Part shown: positions 54,308 through 64,000 of the stretch, one piece after another | Layout: each line of letters opens with the position of its first letter | Numbering within the stretch: position 1 is the first letter of the stretch | Assembly (NCBI RefSeq): GCF_030265065.1 | Contig: NC_080400.1 | Coordinates: 55,515,001-55,579,000, forward strand | Direction: 5' to 3' | Length of the DNA stretch: 64,000 nt | Source of the DNA: Corythoichthys intestinalis | Lineage: Eukaryota > Chordata > Actinopteri > Syngnathiformes > Syngnathidae | Made by a program: the position numbers and the translations under genes | Notes under the pieces: model-generated | The model's input: only the letters and a program-made list of their open reading frames with translations | Told to the model about the DNA's origin: nothing | Database searches by the model: none

Positions 54308-54919
54308 TAGGGGTGTCAAACGATTAAAATTTTTAATCGAGTTAATTACAGCTTAAAAATTAATTAATTGTAATTAATCGCAATTCAAACCATCTATAAA
54401 ATATGCCATATTTTTCTGTAAATTAAAAGAAAGATAAGACACAAGATGGATATATACATTCAACATACGATACGTAAGTACTGTATTTCTTTATTATAAC
54501 AATAAATCAACAAGATGGCATTACCATTATTAACATTCTGTTAAAGCGATCCATGGATAGAAAGACTTGTAGTTCTTAAAAGACAAGTTATAGAATTTTT
54601 ATATCAAAACCCCTCTTCATTTTTTCGTTTTAATAAAACTTTTAAAATTTTCAATCAAAAAATAAACTAGTAGCCCGCCATTGTTGATGTCAATAATTAC
54701 TTACACAATGCTCATGGGTGCTGAACCCTATAAAATCAGTCGCACCCAAGCGCCAGCAGAGGGCGGCAAAACTCCGAAAAACACAACAAGCACCTTTAAC
54801 TGTGCTCTCATTTTAATCTTTGAGCGGGGCATTTGTGCGTTAATTGTGTCAAATATTTTAACGGGATTAATTTAAAAAATTAATTACCGCTAGTTAACGC
54901 AATAATTTTGACAGCCCTA
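54308..54919. mobile_element. hAT-like MITE, first of a tandem pair
   Basis: Starts TAGGGGTGTCAAACGATTAA and ends AATAATTTTGACAGCCCTA. The ends are inverted relatives (TAGGG-TGTCAAA). It sits in a TA repeat, so the duplication cannot be told from the repeat. Non-coding. Confidence 0.75.
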
Positions 54920-54932
54920 AATATATATATAT

Positions 54933-55964
54933 TAGGGGTGTCAAACGATTAAAATTTTTAATCGAGTTACTTACAGCTTAAAAATTAATTAATCATAATT
55001 AATCGTAATTGATCGGAATTCAAACCATCTCTAAAGTATGCCATATTTTTCTGTAAATTATTGTTGGAATGGAAAGATAAGACACAAGACGGATATATAC
55101 ATACAACATACTGTACATAAGTGCTGTATTTGTTTATTATAACAATAAATCCACAAATGGCATTATTAACATTCTTTCTGTTTAAGTGATCCATGGATAG
55201 TAAGACTTGTAGTTCATAAAAGATAAATGTTATAGCTACAAGTTATAGTAATTTTATATTAAAACCCCTCCATATTTTCGTTTTAATAAAATTTGTACAA
55301 ATTTCAATCAAAAGTAGAGTTAATATAATAAGAATAAAAATAACAATAATAAGAATTGAGTGACCAAACTCTGAGTAATGCCAGTTCACTTTGCATTGTT
55401 GTTTAGCTGTGTGAGAATAGGGCCTCATTACTACAGACTCAAGTGCTTTTCATTTTGTGAACATTATTTTTTTGAGAGATAGCAATATTATTTTTGTTGT
55501 GCTTTCACTAAATGATACTTCTGTTTGTTGTGAAGGAATTGCAGAAGCGTATGCCAATAAACAGTGCAGCCCAAAGAACGCCTGTGTCCACTCGCCTTTA
55601 TAACAGATATATCTCTGAGCATATCTTACCCAAAATACAACAAGAGACATATAATTGCCACTAAAAGAAAGCAAACTTACCGAAATATGTGTGGAGCACA
55701 AAGCAACAGCATAAACGTCTCACAACTACTAATTCTCCCACTATTAGAAGGAATAACATTAGTATGGGACGGCGCTGCACTGCCCCCAAGCGGCCGGTGG
55801 CATTCTCTTCACTCTTAATGTCCATAAACTGCCTCATTGAAATCTGTTTGAGGCAATGCGAGAGCGGCTCATTCAGTGCATGCGTTAATTGCGTCAAATA
55901 TTTTAACGTGATTAATTTAAAAAATTAATTAACACCCGTTAACGCGATAATTTTGACATCTCTA
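54933..55964. mobile_element. hAT-like MITE, second of a tandem pair
   Basis: Starts TAGGGGTGTCAAACGATTAA and ends GATAATTTTGACATCTCTA. Longer than the first copy (1.03 kb against 0.61 kb) but collinear with it over both ends. Confidence 0.75.
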
Positions 55965-56002
55965 ATATATATATATATGTATAACCATCCCTAAAAGTCT
56001 GG

Positions 56003-56548
56003 ATGCTCATAAATCGACAGAGAAGTTGTCTATATATGGAAGGAGTTTGGCACTGTTGCTTCTCTCCCAAGGAGTGGGCGTCCACCAAAGATGACGCCAA
56101 GAGCTCAGCGCAGAATACGCAGAGAGGTAAAAAGAACCCGAGAGTGTCTGGTAAAGACGAACAGAAATCACTGGCACAGTCCAATATATCTGTGCACACA
56201 TCAACTATATGTAAAACTATGGCCAAGAATGGTGTTCATGGGAGGACTCTAAGGAGGAAGCCACTGCTGTCTGAAAAAAGCATTGTTGCTCATTTAATGT
56301 TCGCAAAAAGGCAATTAGACACTCCACAGAGGTTTTGGCAATATATTTTGTGGACTGTTGAAACCAAAGTTGAATTGTTTGAGAGTAACACACAAAGTCA
56401 TGTGTGGAGGAAAAAAGGAACAGCTCACCAACATCAACACCTCATCCCCACCGTGAAGCATGGTGGAGGGAGCATCATGATTTGGGGCTGTTTTACTACC
56501 TCAGGGCCTGGACTACTTGCAATCATTAATGGAAAAATGAATTCATAG
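56003..56548 (+). pseudogene. Tc1 transposase central part, family D copy D3
   Basis: An open frame of 181 codons: INRQRSCLYMEGVWHCCFSP (linker), TSTICKTMAKNGVHGRTLRR, LDTPQRFWQYILWTVETKVE and GGGSIMIWGCFTTSGPGLLA. The first catalytic motif reads WTVETKVELF where Tc1 enzymes have WSDETKVELF, so the aspartate is valine. Downstream the second motif is QQNNDPKH (aspartate to asparagine) and the third NPIKMLW (glutamate to lysine). It is catalytically dead. Confidence 0.85.
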
Positions 56549-57159
56549 ATTCATCAGCATGTTTTGCAGGAGAACCTGAGGCCGTCTGGCAGACAGTTGA
56601 AGCTAAAAAGAGGATAGATGCTGCAACAAAACAATGATCCAAAACACAGAAGTAAATCAACTTCAGAATGGTTTCAGAAGAACAAAATACGCAATCTGGA
56701 GTGGCCAAGTCAAAGTCCAGACTTGAACCCCATTAAGATGCTATGGCATGACCTAAAGACCATGCCAGACAGCCCAGGAATCTGACTGAACTAGAGCAGT
56801 TTTGTAGAGAAGAATGGGCCAATATTAGTTCTGATCGATGCGCCAGACTGATCTGCAGCTACAGGTAGCGTCTGGTTGAAGTTATTGCTGCCAAAGCGGG
56901 GGCAACAAAATTAATATTTTTGCCCCTTCTGTCATTGTTTGCATACTATCTTCATTAAAATATGAAAACCTATAAATGTTTGGGTTGCTTTAGTTAAAGC
57001 AGACACTTTTTTTAATCTGTGTGATTTTGACAAAGATCAGATCACATTTGATAGTGATTTTATGCAGAAATGTGAGAAATTCCTAAAGGTTCAGATACTT
57101 TTTCATACCCCTGTATATACCCTACCGTCCCTATGCAAGCCTACGCCCTTGGGTGAAAA

Positions 57160-58396
57160 TGACTCACACTTATGTCACACACTCACCACAACAACAACAA
57201 AAAACAAGTAATACATTTATGCAATTTTTGTTCTCTTGCAAAGATGGCAGGTTACATTTGTAATTGCACCCTTAAGAGGTCCAGATTGGGCCAGTGTGTG
57301 GAAACATGGCAGAAAGTGTTGTAGTGTTTTAAAATAAAATACAATAGTAAGCATTTTGAGAATCTGTTATTCCCTGTGCTGTGTGCGTGCTTGAACTCAA
57401 TCCGCATGCCCAGGAATTGACACCGTGACCTCTTTGTACCTCAACTCGCAAAGAAAAGGTGAAAGCTACATCTTCTATAAATTAAGTGCTGTCCAGAAAA
57501 AAAGAAGTCAAAAAACATAAATACTGTACACAACTATCTTCATATGCTACTAAGCAAATCAACTTGAAAAGCTCCTGATTGAGGACTCAGCAATCATTTT
57601 ACCGATTTTTCTTCCTAGGAAAAAAAAAAAAAAAAAAATCTTCCAATCATTCAAACTAAAACATAGAAAAAAAGGCTTTGGCATAGTCATCGTAATGCAC
57701 CTTTTGTCTTTATAAGACACATTACTTAGCTTTGTATTGTTATTAAACATTAAACAGACTGATTACTTGTGGAATACACACGCCTATGTATATCCAAGAA
57801 ATAAATGGCTAGTAGTTGGAGGTGATGGATTTAACAAAGAAAAAAGTGGTTCCACACCTTCAGAACACATTGCATCTTCTTAAAGTGCTCGATCCTCCCC
57901 TTCAACATGTTCTTCAAATATTATCTGTCGGCCAATCGGGTTTTACAAAGCTTACTTCAATGCTGAACTTCTATGCTAATCGTCATCAAACCGTTATCAC
58001 TGAACACAGTACAAAATTACATTACCAAGTGAAATGTTTTACGCGATAGCAATACTTGACGCAAAACATTTTGTTACGTCAGATTAGCAACGTCTTACAA
58101 CTCAAATGGAGACAAAAGACGTCTGCATCTATTGTCTATTTCAGGCTTCTGTGCCATAACAAAAAATCCTCTCAGTGTCGTGGAACCCATCCTAGTATAA
58201 ACATACACAACAAAACTATGTTTGAAGTGAACATAATCATGTCTACGTCTAAGAGGGATTTGTAACTGTAATGCACATCAAAATTGCCAGAGCCGAGCAG
58301 AAAACTAAAACACTACATGCACAAAGTCTGAAGCACTTGTATGCAGCAAGAGGAAGGGAGGTTTGAGTCTCAAAGTCCGAACTAGGCTTGAACGTC
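57160..58396 (-). other. arhgef17: Probable ARHGEF17 3' UTR, proximal part
   Basis: Directly follows the stop codon and is free of recognisable transposons, except an A tract at 57,620-57,637. No AATAAA on the minus strand close to the stop was noticed, so the UTR may be long. Confidence 0.45.
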
Positions 58397-63826
<5,430 letters not shown>

Positions 63827-64000
63827 CTGAAAAGCAAAAAAAAAAAAAGGGAAAAAAATCAGATTGATCATTTCAATTCATTTACAGGTGTCGAATTCAT
63901 TTCTTTTCCACAAGCCACATTGTACTTATTGTTACCCTCTAAGGACTAATGTGACTGTGAACCCACAATTGCCTTATATTATTACAAACAAAACAAATTA

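Larger units (their letters stand above)
53911..57113 (+). mobile_element. Tc1-like family D, copy D3, split by two MITEs
   Basis: Ends CAGTGGTATGAAAAAGTATA and CTTTTTCATACCCCTG, each next to TA. The plus-strand transposase starts MARSKQLSEDLRSRILDLLI at about 54,213. It is interrupted in a TA tract at 54,290 and resumes at about 55,980 with AGCATAAATCGACAGAGAAG-type text. Confidence 0.88.
52814..57151. mobile_element. hAT-type element (CGTAGGTTTG family) with nested Tc1
   Basis: The ends are CAAGGGCGTAGGTTTGG and, inverted, CAAGGGCGTAGGCTTGC. They are flanked by a perfect 8-bp duplication GGTGAAAA (52,806-52,813 and 57,152-57,159). Its left 1.1 kb shares blocks with 33-36 kb. A Tc1 copy fills 53,911-57,113 and leaves only about 40 bp of the right end. 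No hAT transposase. Confidence 0.9.

Overview
The window is nuclear DNA of a bony fish. It has spliced vertebrate genes, several Tc1/mariner families with roughly 200-bp terminal inverted repeats, many hAT-type elements with clean 8-bp target-site duplications, Kolobok/THAP elements, fish-type LINE tails and a nuclear tRNA-Ile gene cluster. Some dispersed repeats look to me like those of syngnathids, but I cannot prove the genus. Nothing here is bacterial or organellar.

Host genes. Both recognised protein genes lie on the minus strand. RELT (a TNF-receptor-superfamily membrane protein) has five coding exons between 11,829 and 6,537; the rest of the gene runs off the left edge. A CpG-rich promoter and a probable non-coding first exon lie near 35.7-35.9 kb, which implies an intron of about 24 kb. 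ARHGEF17 (a Rho guanine-nucleotide exchange factor) contributes its last two coding exons at 63,826-63,644 and 58,605-58,397, including the stop codon. From memory, the order ARHGEF17 then RELT on one strand matches human 11q13.4, so this looks like a conserved gene pair whose introns and intergenic space are filled with transposons.

Layout. 1-6.5 kb: RELT intron with a nested hAT/LINE block and two oppositely oriented Tc1 ends around a THAP-bearing element. 6.5-11.9 kb: RELT coding exons with a Tc1 copy in an intron. 12-35 kb: inferred RELT intron 1, largely transposons. 35.7-35.9 kb: promoter. 36-38.7 kb: a hAT piece, AT-rich microsatellite, then unrecognised DNA. 38.8-47.7 kb: tandem array with 20 full-length tRNA-Ile-like genes, one divergent outlier and two half genes, interrupted by a 1.9-kb hAT element. 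48-58 kb: unrecognised DNA, a Tc1 copy and a four-layer transposon nest just downstream of ARHGEF17. 58.4-64 kb: ARHGEF17 end, its last intron holding a second copy of that Tc1 family and another multi-layer nest (TA-flanked MITE, fold-back element, TTAA-flanked THAP element).

Most noteworthy is the tRNA-Ile array. It has a higher-order repeat structure with an exact 1,250-bp block duplication, two copies whose anticodon changed from AAT to ACT, no run of four T close downstream of the genes, tRNA-deleting rearrangements explained by GGCC microhomology, and a gradient of an acceptor-stem substitution from edge to centre. All calls come from reading the sequence; no alignment or folding program was run.
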